Below are positions 8,013 to 16,375 of a stretch of 16,961 bases of DNA, one piece after another. Positions within the stretch are counted from its first letter, which is position 1. The number at the start of each line of letters is the position of its first letter. The notes below the pieces were generated by a model. It did not search any database. It had not been told where the DNA came from and was given only the letters and a program-made list of their open reading frames with translations. The position numbers were made by a program, and so were the translations under genes. Source of the DNA: Gammaproteobacteria bacterium UBA5338. GTDB lineage: Bacteria; Pseudomonadota; Gammaproteobacteria; Pseudomonadales; UBA5862. The stretch spans positions 1 to 16,961 of the forward strand of contig DHQM01000105.1 in NCBI GenBank assembly GCA_002408105.1, given 5' to 3'.

Positions 8013-9788
8013 CTAACGGCCAGAGCGCTGGGGTGAGATGGGGATCTTGCGGTCCTCCTCGAACATTTCCTCGAGTTCCTGGGCACCGGTCAGTGCCAGT
8101 TCGCGCATCTTTTGTTCATCCGTGTGGTGTTTCCAATCCCGGTACAGCCGCCGTTCATCGTGCTTGCGGAAACGGTCCACGGTGGACCGCGCCGCGTCGG
8201 CCGGGACACCGAGGCCGATCAATACCTCATAGGTGAGCCCGAGTGCCGACAAAAACATTTCACGGCGAATGACCTCGACGCCCAAGTCCATGAGCTGATG
8301 GGCGTGTTTTCGGTTGCGCGCCCGGGCAAACACCTTAATGTGGGGAAATTCTCGACGCACCAGGGCCGCAATCTGCAGCGACGCAGCAACCTCGTCGACC
8401 GCCAACACGAACACCTTGGCCTTGGCGACCCCTGCCGCACGCAACAGGTCCGGCCGCCGGGCATCGCCGTAGTAGATTTCGTTGCCATAGCGGCGCACAA
8501 AGTCCACCTGATCGGCGCTGGCATCCAACGCCACGAATGGAATGTGGCGGGCCCGCAACACCCGGGCGACGATCTGACCAAACCGGCCGAACCCTGCGAT
8601 CACCACAGGTGGGGTCTGGTCCACCGGCAGCGGGTCCGGCTCCATCAGCGGCGCGTCGCGCGACAACAGTCGGTCGGCCAGCAGCAACACCGGTGTCAGC
8701 ACCATCGACAAAGAGACGACCAGCCCCAACGCGTCCGTGGTCCGCTGGTCGAGCACACCGTGTACCGCGGCGCTGCCAAACACCACGAACGCGAACTCGC
8801 CGCCCTGGGAGAGCAACAGCCCCAAGCGGCGCGCGGCAGCGGTGTCCAAGCCACTGAGGCGGCCGAGCAGGTACAGAACCGAAAACTTGCAGCCAACCAA
8901 CAACGCCACACCCACCAGCACAGGGCCTGGCTTGGTGGCGAGCACGCCAAGGTTCAGGGTCATTCCAACAGCGATGAAAAACAGGCCCAGCAGCAGGCCC
9001 TTGAAAGGCTCGATCTCCGCTTCGAGCTGGTGCCGATATTCAGAGTCAGCGAGCAGCACCCCAGCCATGAACGCCCCAAGTGCCATCGACAGCCCCGCGA
9101 GCTGGACCAGGTACGCCGTCCCCAACACGATCAGCAGCGCAGCGGCAGTCAGGGCCTCCTGCACGCCGCTGGCGGCCACGAGGCGCAACAGGTAACGGAG
9201 CAAATAGCGCCCCACCACAACCACCACCACCAGCACCACCCCGGTGCGCAGCAGGCCAGCCGCCTCATCGACCGAGGCTTGGCTCACCCCCGCCAACACA
9301 GGCACGACCGCAAGCAGTGGCACCACGGCCAGATCCTGAAACAACAGCGTACCGAAGGCGCTGCGGCCATGGCGGGTGGTGAGTTCATTGCGCTCACGCA
9401 ACAATTGCAGGGCGAACGCGGTCGAGGAGAGTGCCAGCGCGAAGCCAACCAGTACCGCAACACGGACCGGCTCACCGGCATAGAGCATCAGCGGCGAGAG
9501 CACCACGGCAGTGGCCACCACTTGGGCGGCTCCAAAGCCGAAGATCGTTTTGCGCAGCGCCAGAAGCCGGCTCACCCGCAGCTCCAGGCCGATCACGAAC
9601 AACAGGAGCACCACCCCGAGTTCACCGAAGTGGAATACATCCTCCACGGCATCGACGGTGCCGAATCCCCAGGGGCCGAGTACGATGCCAACGCAGATGT
9701 AGCCAAGCACCGCCCCCAGACCAAGTCTTGAGAACAGCGGCACGGCAAGTACCGCCCCGATCAACAGCAGGATGGCGTATTCGATCAC
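8013..9788 (-). CDS. KefB/KefC-type CPA2 monovalent cation:proton antiporter
   Basis: Inner-membrane K+ (or Na+)/H+ antiporter of 591 residues. About a dozen hydrophobic segments fill residues ~1-375, with RLGLGAVLGY and GIVLGPWGFG near the N-terminus, LFVIGLEL, the family motif ALALSSTAFALQLL, and a conserved FQDLAVVPLLAV. A cytosolic RCK/KTN domain follows with the Rossmann motif GFGRFG (399-404), then DARRPDLLRAAG, which fits nucleotide-controlled gating. KefB and KefC of E. coli are about 600 residues and gated by glutathione adducts. No KefF/KefG-like quinone reductase gene is adjacent, so glutathione control is not shown. The start is GTG with no clear ribosome binding site. It is the last gene on this strand, 160 bases after the GFA gene. 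Confidence 0.92.
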   Translation of the reverse strand: MIEYAILLLIGAVLAVPLFSRLGLGAVLGYICVGIVLGPWGFGTVDAVEDVFHFGELGVVLLLFVIGLELRVSRLLALRKTIFGFGAAQVVATAVVLSPLMLYAGEPVRVAVLVGFALALSSTAFALQLLRERNELTTRHGRSAFGTLLFQDLAVVPLLAVVPVLAGVSQASVDEAAGLLRTGVVLVVVVVVGRYLLRYLLRLVAASGVQEALTAAALLIVLGTAYLVQLAGLSMALGAFMAGVLLADSEYRHQLEAEIEPFKGLLLGLFFIAVGMTLNLGVLATKPGPVLVGVALLVGCKFSVLYLLGRLSGLDTAAARRLGLLLSQGGEFAFVVFGSAAVHGVLDQRTTDALGLVVSLSMVLTPVLLLADRLLSRDAPLMEPDPLPVDQTPPVVIAGFGRFGQIVARVLRARHIPFVALDASADQVDFVRRYGNEIYYGDARRPDLLRAAGVAKAKVFVLAVDEVAASLQIAALVRREFPHIKVFARARNRKHAHQLMDLGVEVIRREMFLSALGLTYEVLIGLGVPADAARSTVDRFRKHDERRLYRDWKHHTDEQKMRELALTGAQELEEMFEEDRKIPISPQRSGR

Positions 9789-9948
9789 TCTGGTGGACCC
9801 ACAGCTGCAACAGGAGGAAGGTGACGAACCCCACCCGGACGGACCACCCGGGGCGCTTCCGAACCAGGTGGATCAACCTCCCAGCATACTGCAAAAACCC
9901 ATTCAAAAGACGTCGGCAGGCTGCAATCGGCGCTCGACCCACCCGAAC

Positions 9949-10293
9949 CTAGAGTTCGATGCCCTGGAACAGCTGGGGCGAGGTGGTGAAGGGGTCTACA
10001 CCATCGAGGCAGCCAACGTTGATGCCGACCTTGTCGTGCAGCAGGATCGGCTTGTGGAAAGGATGAATGCCGCAGGTGCGACAGAACCTGTGCTGGGCAT
10101 CCTTGTTGCCGAATTGGTACAGCTTCAGCTGGTCTTCCCCCGCCGTGACCCGCAGCGCCTCAACATTGGCAAATGCAATGACGGCCCCCTTGCGTCGACA
10201 GAACGAACAATTGCATTGCAGGGTGTGGCTGAGGTCCAGGTCCACCTCGAACCGCACTGCACCACAGTGGCACTGGCCTTGATATGTCTGCAT
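9949..10293 (-). CDS. GFA/CENP-V family zinc-binding protein
   Basis: Small cytoplasmic protein of 114 residues from the glutathione-dependent formaldehyde-activating (GFA) family. Seven cysteines have the family pattern: CHC at 8-10, CNCSFC at 27-32, and CRTCG at 71-75, which bind two zinc ions. Relatives react with glutathione or other thiols, but most members have no proven reaction, and real formaldehyde activation is doubtful for the family as a whole. The ATG at 10293 is chosen over a GTG two codons earlier because GGAGAGG sits 5 bases before the ATG and would overlap the GTG. It follows korB by 77 bases on the same strand, so it may be cotranscribed. Confidence 0.9.
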   Translation of the reverse strand: MQTYQGQCHCGAVRFEVDLDLSHTLQCNCSFCRRKGAVIAFANVEALRVTAGEDQLKLYQFGNKDAQHRFCRTCGIHPFHKPILLHDKVGINVGCLDGVDPFTTSPQLFQGIEL

Positions 10294-10298
10294 TGACA

Positions 10299-10305
10299 CC
10301 TCTCC
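10299..10305 (-). promoter_or_regulatory. Ribosome binding site of the GFA-family gene, deciding the start
   Basis: GGAGAGG on the minus strand ends 5 bases before the ATG at 10293-10291. It overlaps the alternative GTG (10299-10297), which makes that upstream start unlikely. Confidence 0.65.
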
Positions 10306-10370
10306 ACGCTGAGGCTTTCGCCGAACACCGCCCAGGGCTCATGCGTCACCTGGCCTTCAGAAACACCGCA

Positions 10371-11426
10371 TCAGCGATGCGCCTGGTTGATGACTTCGAG
10401 CTGGGCACGCCCTGGTATCAACTCCGCGTCGGACAATTGATTCAGGGGACACGAAACGGTGCCCATTTCGTCGTGCAAATCAGGCGCATCGGGGTCGATG
10501 TACAGCAGCCCGGTCACCACCTGGTTCAGACGCTGGCGCTCCTGGATTGCGTTGATGGCCCGGGTGCGGTCACGGGGATTGTAGTCCGCGGCGCACTTGG
10601 TCAATTGCAGCAGCGACCCGTCGTGCAGCTCAACCGTTTCGGTCGCGCCCTCTGGGTAGGACACCCGAACCTCCTCGCGCACCGGAATCAGGTCGGGACG
10701 GTTCACTGCGGCGTTGTGAGCGCGCACGTAATCGAATCCCTTGGTCGACTCCCGGTGGTTGTTGAAGGTGACGCACGGAGAGACCACATCAATGAACGCG
10801 GCGCCCCGGTGGTGGATTGCCGCTTGAATCAAGGGCACCAACTGGGCTTTGTCACCGGAAAAACTGCGCGCCACAAAAGTCGCACCCATTTGAATGGCGA
10901 GGGTCGCCAGGTCAATGGCCTCGTCGAAATTTTGCACACCACGTTTGTTTTTGGCGCCATAGTCGGCAGTGGCCGAGAACTGTCCCTTGGTCAATCCATA
11001 GACACCATTGTTTTCCACGATGTAGGTCATGTTGACCCCACGGCGCATCGCATGCGCGAATTGACCCAAACCGATCGAAGCGGAGTCCCCATCGCCGGAT
11101 ACCCCAATGTAAACAAGGTCCCTGTTGGCCATGTATGCGCCAGTCAATACAGCGGGCATGCGGCCATGAACACTGTTGAAGCCATGGGACCGACTGAGGA
11201 AGTAGGTGGGCGTTTTCGATGAGCAGCCAATGCCGGAGAGTTTCGCGATGCGGTGGGCAGGCAGTGACATTTCGTAGCAGGCTTCAATGATCGCAGCGCT
11301 GATCGAGTCGTGGCCACAGCCCGCACAAAGCGTCGAGACAGCCCCTTCGTAGTCGCGCCGGGTCAGGCCAAGCGCATTGCGCGATAGCCTGGGGTGCTGA
11401 ATTTTCGGCTTGCGGATGTAGGTCAT
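10371..11426 (-). CDS. korB: 2-oxoacid:ferredoxin oxidoreductase, beta subunit
   Basis: TPP- and Fe-S-binding subunit that, with KorA, decarboxylates a 2-oxoacid (probably 2-oxoglutarate) to acyl-CoA and passes electrons to a ferredoxin, or runs in reverse. The 351-residue protein has four cysteines at 34, 37, 68 and 218, with nearly the same spacing as the [4Fe-4S] ligands of archaeal 2-oxoacid oxidoreductases. The TPP motif is present as SGDGDSASIG (110-119) with ENNGVYGLTKGQ (138-149). The ATG at 11426 overlaps the korA stop by ATGA; the frame is open further upstream, but that lies inside korA. A glycine-rich GIGCSSKTP (65-73) is the usual family segment. The substrate cannot be fixed by eye. 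Confidence 0.93.
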   Translation of the reverse strand: MTYIRKPKIQHPRLSRNALGLTRRDYEGAVSTLCAGCGHDSISAAIIEACYEMSLPAHRIAKLSGIGCSSKTPTYFLSRSHGFNSVHGRMPAVLTGAYMANRDLVYIGVSGDGDSASIGLGQFAHAMRRGVNMTYIVENNGVYGLTKGQFSATADYGAKNKRGVQNFDEAIDLATLAIQMGATFVARSFSGDKAQLVPLIQAAIHHRGAAFIDVVSPCVTFNNHRESTKGFDYVRAHNAAVNRPDLIPVREEVRVSYPEGATETVELHDGSLLQLTKCAADYNPRDRTRAINAIQERQRLNQVVTGLLYIDPDAPDLHDEMGTVSCPLNQLSDAELIPGRAQLEVINQAHR

Positions 11427-13255
11427 GGTTCTACCTGCTTGCGCAGGGGGACCACCTTGCGCTCGTCCATTTGGTGGCTGATTGCGTTGACGATGAAACG
11501 TGCTGTGATGGGGGTGCCATCGTAGTGGCACAGGGAGACCAACCGCTTGGGGTCCAGGTCGAACTGCTCGATGAGCAGGCTGCGCAGCTGGCCGTCCCGG
11601 TTTTGTTCAACCACGAACACCAGCCGGTGCGACTCGCAAAATGCCCCCACCTTTGGATGAAAGGGCACCGACCGGACCCGCAAGGCATCGAGGGCCGCGC
11701 CTGCATCCGCGAACATGTCCAGCGCTTCATGCATAGCTGGGGCCGTCGAGCCGAAAAAAATCACGGCGTCACTGGCACCGCATTCATGGAGGACTGGCTC
11801 TGGCAGCCAGCGCAAGGCACGCTCGTACTTGCGCAGCAGGCGTTCCATGTTGGCGACATAGTCGTCGCCCGCTTCACTGTAACGGGCATAGGCATCTTTG
11901 GTTGTGCCGCGCGTGAAGAACGCCCCGCGCTCGGGGTGTGTGCCCGGCAGGGTTCGATAGGGAATGCCGTCCCCATCGACATCCAGATAGCGGCCGAATG
12001 CAGCGCCCGAATCCAGCGCATCAAAATCGAGTACCTTGCCCCGATCCAGCGTGCGTGCATCGTCCCAGTCCAGTGGATCGCAAAGCCGCTCGTTCATGCC
12101 AATGTCCAGGTCGGACAGCACGAACACCGGTGTTTGCAACCGGTCGGCAAGGTCGAACGCAAGGGCTGAAAAATCGAAACACTCACGCGGGTCGCTTGGC
12201 AACAGCAGTGGATGGCGTGTATCGCCATGGCCCGCGTGTGCACAGGCCAGCACGTCGCTCTGTTGGGTGCGGGTCGGCATCCCAGTGGACGGCCCTCCCC
12301 GCTGAACATCGAAGATCACTGCCGGTATTTCCGCGAAATACGCAAGCCCCAGAAACTCCTGCATCAGGGAAATGCCCGGCCCGCTGGTCGCAGTGAATGC
12401 ACGGGCACCGTTCCACGCGGCGCCCACGACCATGCCAATGGCAGCCAGCTCATCCTCAGCCTGGACAACCACGTACTTGCGCTGCCCATCCGGGTCGACT
12501 CGCAGCCGCTCGGCGTAGTGCATGTAGGCTTCGGCCAAAGAGGATGATGGCGTGATGGGGTACCAGGCCGAAAAGGTGGCGCCACCATAAATGGCGCCCA
12601 AGGCCGCAGCGGTGTTGCCGTCAATAAAAATTCGATCGCCACAGGCATCGCGCCGCTGAATCTGCAGGCCTATGCCGCCTTCCAGGTGTGCCTCGGCGTA
12701 AGCCCACCCCCTTGAAAGTGCATCGAGGTTGGCGTTGATCAGCGGCGCTTTGCGCTTGAACTGGTCGCGCACCAGGGTTTCCAGCACGGCAAACTCAATC
12801 CCCAGCAGCTGCGCCAATACACCGACGTACATGGTGTTTTTGAACAGTTGCCGCTGGCGTGCGTCGCTGTAGGCTTCGCTGCAAAGGGCGGTCAATGGAA
12901 CACCCAGCGCCTGGCAGCCTGTGGGCAGCCCGTGTGTGCGCGCCCGCGTGCTATCGTAGAGCACATAGCCGCCCGGTTCGACAGAGGCCATGTCTTGCGA
13001 CCAGGTTTCAGGGTTCATGGCCACCATCAGGTCCACACCGGAGCGCGCACCCAGGTACCCGGCTTCGCTCACCCGCACTTCATACCAGGTGGGCAGACCT
13101 TGAATGTTTGACGGGAAAATGTTGCGGGGAGACACCGGCACCCCCATGCGCAAGATCGCCTTGGCAAACAACTGATTCGCACTGGCAGAACCGGACCCAT
13201 TGACGTTTGCAAACTTGACGACAAAGTCGTTGGTTCGTTCTAGCCGCCCATGCAT
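11423..13255 (-). CDS. korA: 2-oxoacid:ferredoxin oxidoreductase, fused gamma-alpha subunit
   Basis: Large subunit of 610 residues. Residues ~8-200 are the gamma (POR_N-type) domain, with FANVNGSGSASANQLFAKAI near the start and FPSNIQGLPTWYEVRVSEAG. Residues ~215-610 are the alpha domain, with YPITPSSSLAEA (from Tyr232), the conserved TSGPGISLMQEFLGLA and FDVQRGGPSTGMPTRTQQSD. Fused gamma-alpha chains of this length are typical for the two-subunit KorAB type. The subunit binds the oxoacid and CoA; the active-site TPP is mainly in KorB. The ATG at 13255 overlaps the end of the Fe-S FAD gene by 16 bases, implying coupled synthesis. Oxygen-tolerant members exist in aerobes such as Mycobacterium tuberculosis, so anaerobic life is not implied. 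Confidence 0.93.
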   Translation of the reverse strand: MHGRLERTNDFVVKFANVNGSGSASANQLFAKAILRMGVPVSPRNIFPSNIQGLPTWYEVRVSEAGYLGARSGVDLMVAMNPETWSQDMASVEPGGYVLYDSTRARTHGLPTGCQALGVPLTALCSEAYSDARQRQLFKNTMYVGVLAQLLGIEFAVLETLVRDQFKRKAPLINANLDALSRGWAYAEAHLEGGIGLQIQRRDACGDRIFIDGNTAAALGAIYGGATFSAWYPITPSSSLAEAYMHYAERLRVDPDGQRKYVVVQAEDELAAIGMVVGAAWNGARAFTATSGPGISLMQEFLGLAYFAEIPAVIFDVQRGGPSTGMPTRTQQSDVLACAHAGHGDTRHPLLLPSDPRECFDFSALAFDLADRLQTPVFVLSDLDIGMNERLCDPLDWDDARTLDRGKVLDFDALDSGAAFGRYLDVDGDGIPYRTLPGTHPERGAFFTRGTTKDAYARYSEAGDDYVANMERLLRKYERALRWLPEPVLHECGASDAVIFFGSTAPAMHEALDMFADAGAALDALRVRSVPFHPKVGAFCESHRLVFVVEQNRDGQLRSLLIEQFDLDPKRLVSLCHYDGTPITARFIVNAISHQMDERKVVPLRKQVEP

Positions 13256-15033
13256 GCTGCACCCGCCTTGGGCAAATCAATGACAAATTTCTGCATGTCC
13301 CAGGCGCCTGTCGGACACCTCTCGGCACACAAGCCACAATGGAGGCACAGGTCTTCGTCCTTGACCATCACGCGCCCGGTCGCCAGTTCAGGCGAAACCA
13401 TCAGGGCCTGGGATGTATTCTCCGCCGGCACCCGCAACCCGGCCCGCAGCGCAACTTCGGGCTGATTTTCCGTGAAGTTGATGCAGTCCACCGGACAAAT
13501 GTCGACACAGGCGTCGCACTCGATGCAACTCGGCGCGGTGAACAATGTCTGGACGTCACAGTTGAGGCAGCGCTCGGCCTCCGCCAACGCCTGCTGGACG
13601 TCGAAACCGGTTTCGACCTCCTCGGCCAGATCCACGAGCGTGAGGCGCTGATCCTGCCACGGGACCTCGTGGCGTGGGTCCAAGGAAACATCGTTGTCGT
13701 AGCTCCACTCATGGATGCCCATCTTCTGACTGGACAAGCGCATCAAGGTGTCTGGCCTGTCTCGCATGGAATGGCCCCGACACCACAGGTCAATCGAGAT
13801 TGCCGCCGTGCGTCCATGGGCCACCGCCCAGATGATGTTCTTAGGCCCGAAAGCGGCATCACCGCCGAAAAAAACGGCAGGATTGGTGGATTGCAGACTG
13901 TCTTCGTCTAGCACCGGCAGGCCCCACCGATCGAATTCGACGCCGGATTCCAGTTCAATCCAAGGGAAGGCGTTCTCTTGCCCGATGGCGATGATCACGT
14001 CGTCGCACTGCATGTCGACCTGGGCCTCACCGGTGGGCACCAGTTGGCGCCGGCCATCTTGGTCATACTCGGCGTGAACCGGTTCGAACCGCACGGCAGT
14101 GAGCTGCCCATCCTGATGAAGAAAGGCCTTGGGCACCAAAAAATTGCGGATGGGGATTCCCTCGCGCTGGGCGTCTTCCTTTTCCCAGGGTGAGGCTTTC
14201 ATCTCCTCATACCCGCTGCGCACCACCACAGTGACCGAGTCGCCACCCAAACGCCTGGCCGTGCGGCAGCAGTCCATCGCGGTGTTGCCGCCGCCCAGCA
14301 CGATGACCCGCTTGCCAATGCGGTCGCAGTGCCCAAAAGCAACACTGGCCAACCAGTCGATACCGATGTGAATGTTCGCATTCGCGGCCGCGCGTCCGGG
14401 CAGTTGTAAATCGCGGCCCCGCGGCGCGCCAGTACCAACGAAAACCGCATCGAAACCACCACCGTCGAGCAGCTCGGTCAGGCTGCCTACGCGCTCCCCA
14501 AAGCGGGTGTGGGCACCCAGGTTCAGGACGTAGCCAATCTCTTCGTCCAGCACCGATGCCGGCAAACGAAACGCAGGAATCTGGCTGCGCATCATGCCAC
14601 CGGGCTGGCGCTCTGCGTCAAAGATGACCACTTCATACCCGAGGGGCAGCAGGTCCCGAGCCAGGGCGAGCGCGGCTGGGCCCGCTCCAATGGCAGCGAC
14701 ACGCTTTCCGTTGGGTGCGGCCGCTGGCCTTGGCAGGCGGGGTTGAATGTCCGCCTTGTGGTCCGCGGCGACGCGTTTGAGCCGGCAGATCGCCACCGGC
14801 TCTTCCGCTTCCAGGCGCCCGCGCCGACACGCCGGCTCACAGGGCCGGTCACAGGTGCGCCCGAGCACCCCAGGAAAGACGTTCGAATGCCAGTTCAGCA
14901 GGTAGGCGTCGCTATAGCGGCCTGCTGCGATCAGTCGAATGTATTCGGGGACGGGGGTGTGCGCGGGACAGGCCCACTGACAATCCACCACCTTATGGAA
15001 ATAATCGGGGTCTTTAACATCCGTCGGCTGCAC
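13240..15033 (-). CDS. Fe-S FAD/NAD(P) oxidoreductase (GltD-like) with C-terminal ferredoxin domain, partner of KorAB
   Basis: 597 residues from the start chosen here. An N-terminal Fe-S domain contains CQWAC (18-22), CDRPCEPAC (61-69) and Cys83. An FAD Rossmann motif, AIGAGPAALALA, begins near residue 114, and a second nucleotide site, VLGGGNTAMDCCRTARRLGG, is typical for NAD(P)H in glutamate-synthase small-subunit relatives. The C-terminus adds a two-cluster [4Fe-4S] ferredoxin: Cys503, 506, 509, 513 and Cys563, 566, 569, 573. Placed directly upstream of and overlapping korA, it probably carries electrons between KorAB and NAD(P). The frame is open to a GTG at 15117; the GTG at 15033 is preferred because AGGGAG lies about 10 bases before it and the earlier part is low-complexity, but the start is uncertain. 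It could instead be annotated as a glutamate synthase small subunit; there is no large subunit nearby. Confidence 0.88.
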   Translation of the reverse strand: MQPTDVKDPDYFHKVVDCQWACPAHTPVPEYIRLIAAGRYSDAYLLNWHSNVFPGVLGRTCDRPCEPACRRGRLEAEEPVAICRLKRVAADHKADIQPRLPRPAAAPNGKRVAAIGAGPAALALARDLLPLGYEVVIFDAERQPGGMMRSQIPAFRLPASVLDEEIGYVLNLGAHTRFGERVGSLTELLDGGGFDAVFVGTGAPRGRDLQLPGRAAANANIHIGIDWLASVAFGHCDRIGKRVIVLGGGNTAMDCCRTARRLGGDSVTVVVRSGYEEMKASPWEKEDAQREGIPIRNFLVPKAFLHQDGQLTAVRFEPVHAEYDQDGRRQLVPTGEAQVDMQCDDVIIAIGQENAFPWIELESGVEFDRWGLPVLDEDSLQSTNPAVFFGGDAAFGPKNIIWAVAHGRTAAISIDLWCRGHSMRDRPDTLMRLSSQKMGIHEWSYDNDVSLDPRHEVPWQDQRLTLVDLAEEVETGFDVQQALAEAERCLNCDVQTLFTAPSCIECDACVDICPVDCINFTENQPEVALRAGLRVPAENTSQALMVSPELATGRVMVKDEDLCLHCGLCAERCPTGAWDMQKFVIDLPKAGAACMGG

Positions 15034-15217
15034 CGAATTGCCGCTCCCTTGCGGTCGGGCGAGCACCGCAGATCCACTGCCGCCGCGCTCCGCTAAGGAC
15101 CCTCCGGAGACGCGCACGCAGGTACTGCGGTCTGCGCTGTTATTATTGGTCTCGTATTCGCGCTGCGCCCAGTGGCCACCGGCAAGCCCTGCAGGTGCGC
15201 CGCCACCAAGCGCCTCT

Positions 15218-15223
15218 TATACT
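15218..15223 (+). promoter_or_regulatory. Possible -10 element upstream of the PfkB-family kinase
   Basis: TATACT stands out in a GC-rich divergent region 77 bases before the ATG at 15300. No recognisable -35 hexamer is seen at the normal distance (GTGCGC), so this is a weak call. The rest of 15034-15299, the divergent gap, holds no recognisable gene. Confidence 0.25.
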
Positions 15224-15285
15224 ACCCACTTCCCGCGCCGGTTGAAAAGCGAATCACCTACGCGCACCGCATCCACCCGACAGCC

Positions 15286-15289
15286 AGGA
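15286..15289 (+). promoter_or_regulatory. Ribosome binding site of the PfkB-family kinase
   Basis: AGGA lies 10 bases before the ATG at 15300. It is weak but is the best purine-rich site in front of the start that fits the family. Confidence 0.4.
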
Positions 15290-15299
15290 CAGCTCCGGC

Positions 15300-16304
15300 A
15301 TGAAGCAGTACGACCTTTACGGGATCGGCAATGCGCTGGTCGACAAGGAGTTTGTGATCGATGACAATTTCCTCACCAGCCATGGCATCGACAAGGGTTT
15401 GATGACCCTGGTCGATGCCGGGCCGCAGCAACACCTCATTGATGAACTGACCACCAGGTTCGGCCTGCAGAAACGTGCCAGCGGCGGATCCGCGGCGAAC
15501 AGCATGATCGCCGCTGCGAACTTCGGCGGTCACTGCTACTACGCCTGCAAGGTGGGCGCGGACGAGCCAGGCGACTTCTACCTGCATGACCTGGCACAAG
15601 CCCGCGTTGCCAACAACACCAACGGAAGCCGAACCGCAGACAGCATCACCGGTCGTTGCGTAGTGATGGTCACGCCCGATGCAGAGCGCACCATGCTCAG
15701 CCACCTGGGAATCTCATCCAGCCTTTCAACCTCAGATCTTGACTTTGATGCGTTGCGGTCCTCGAAGTACCTCTACCTGGAGGGCTACCTGGTCACTTCA
15801 GAATCAACCCGGCAGGCCGCCATCCATGCGCGGGAATTTGCGGAACAAAACGGCGTAAAAACAAGCCTGACGTTCTCAGACCCCAACATGGTCACCCACT
15901 TCCGACCCGGGATCGAGGCCATGCTCGGCGCGGGCGTGGACATGCTGTTTTGCAACGCCGAAGAGGCACGGCTGTTTTCCGGCCATGACGACATTGAAGC
16001 CGCCGCCCGAACGCTCCGAGATTGTGCGCACCAATTTGCCGTCACCTGTGGCGCCCAGGGGGCACTGGTCTGGGATGGCCGACAGCTACACCGCATCGAC
16101 TCGGTGCAGGTACAAGCGGTCGACACCAACGGTGCCGGCGACATGTTCGCCGGCGCGTTTTTGTATGCTCTGACCCAGGGTCAGAGCATTCAGCAGGCTG
16201 GAAAACTCGCAAGCCTCTCCGCGGCAACCCTGGTCACAGAGTACGGACCACGCCTGACAGCGGCGGTGCAGCGTCGCCTTCTGGAGCAGGCGACCGCCTT
16301 GTGA
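15300..16304 (+). CDS. PfkB-family carbohydrate/nucleoside kinase, adenosine kinase-like
   Basis: Cytoplasmic ATP-dependent kinase of 334 residues with a ribokinase fold. The N-terminus YDLYGIGNALVDKEF and the motif GGSAANSM (62-69) match the substrate-binding part. The PfkB signature near the C-terminus reads DTNGAGDMFAGAFLY (from Asp275), with Asp281 as the predicted catalytic base and the glycine-rich anion hole. The middle contains FSDPNMV and FCNAEEARL, usual in the adenosine kinase-like group of proteobacteria. The substrate could be adenosine or a sugar; sequence reading cannot decide. It diverges from the Fe-S FAD gene and is followed after 71 bases by the acyl-CoA synthetase gene. 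Confidence 0.9.
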   Translation: MKQYDLYGIGNALVDKEFVIDDNFLTSHGIDKGLMTLVDAGPQQHLIDELTTRFGLQKRASGGSAANSMIAAANFGGHCYYACKVGADEPGDFYLHDLAQARVANNTNGSRTADSITGRCVVMVTPDAERTMLSHLGISSSLSTSDLDFDALRSSKYLYLEGYLVTSESTRQAAIHAREFAEQNGVKTSLTFSDPNMVTHFRPGIEAMLGAGVDMLFCNAEEARLFSGHDDIEAAARTLRDCAHQFAVTCGAQGALVWDGRQLHRIDSVQVQAVDTNGAGDMFAGAFLYALTQGQSIQQAGKLASLSAATLVTEYGPRLTAAVQRRLLEQATAL

Positions 16305-16361
16305 GACAACCCAACGGGTGCACTGGCTCAGCGGCAGACTTTGCGTCCGACGCTTCTTTAC

Positions 16362-16367
16362 AGAGGA
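16362..16367 (+). promoter_or_regulatory. Ribosome binding site of the AMP-binding enzyme gene
   Basis: AGAGGA lies 8 bases before the ATG at 16376 and supports that start over the nearby TTG and GTG codons. Confidence 0.55.
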
Positions 16368-16375
16368 ACACGCAA

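Noticed and set aside
7998..8013. Hairpin GCCAGT-TTTG-ACCGGC at the end of the antiporter gene as a terminator
   Set aside because: The stem is short with one wobble pair and no T run follows on the minus strand.
8112..9731. Long 539-codon open frame on the + strand, rich in His and Gln
   Set aside because: It lies fully antisense to the antiporter gene, whose motifs are clear. The composition is what GC-rich codons give in the mirrored frame; no domain or ribosome binding site is seen.
9789..9948. Possible small membrane protein in the gap between the antiporter and GFA genes
   Set aside because: The hydrophobic minus-strand stretch runs on out of frame into the antiporter gene, and the ATG in the gap near a GGGAGG reaches a stop after four codons. 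A TATGCT there has no matching -35, so no promoter is called.
10284..11222. 312-codon open frame on the + strand
   Set aside because: Antisense to korB, whose Fe-S cysteines and TPP motif are unmistakable.
13240..15117. Annotation of the Fe-S flavoprotein as glutamate synthase small subunit
   Set aside because: The FAD/NAD(P) core is GltD-like, but there is no GltB gene nearby and the C-terminal ferredoxin plus overlap with korA point to KorAB as partner.
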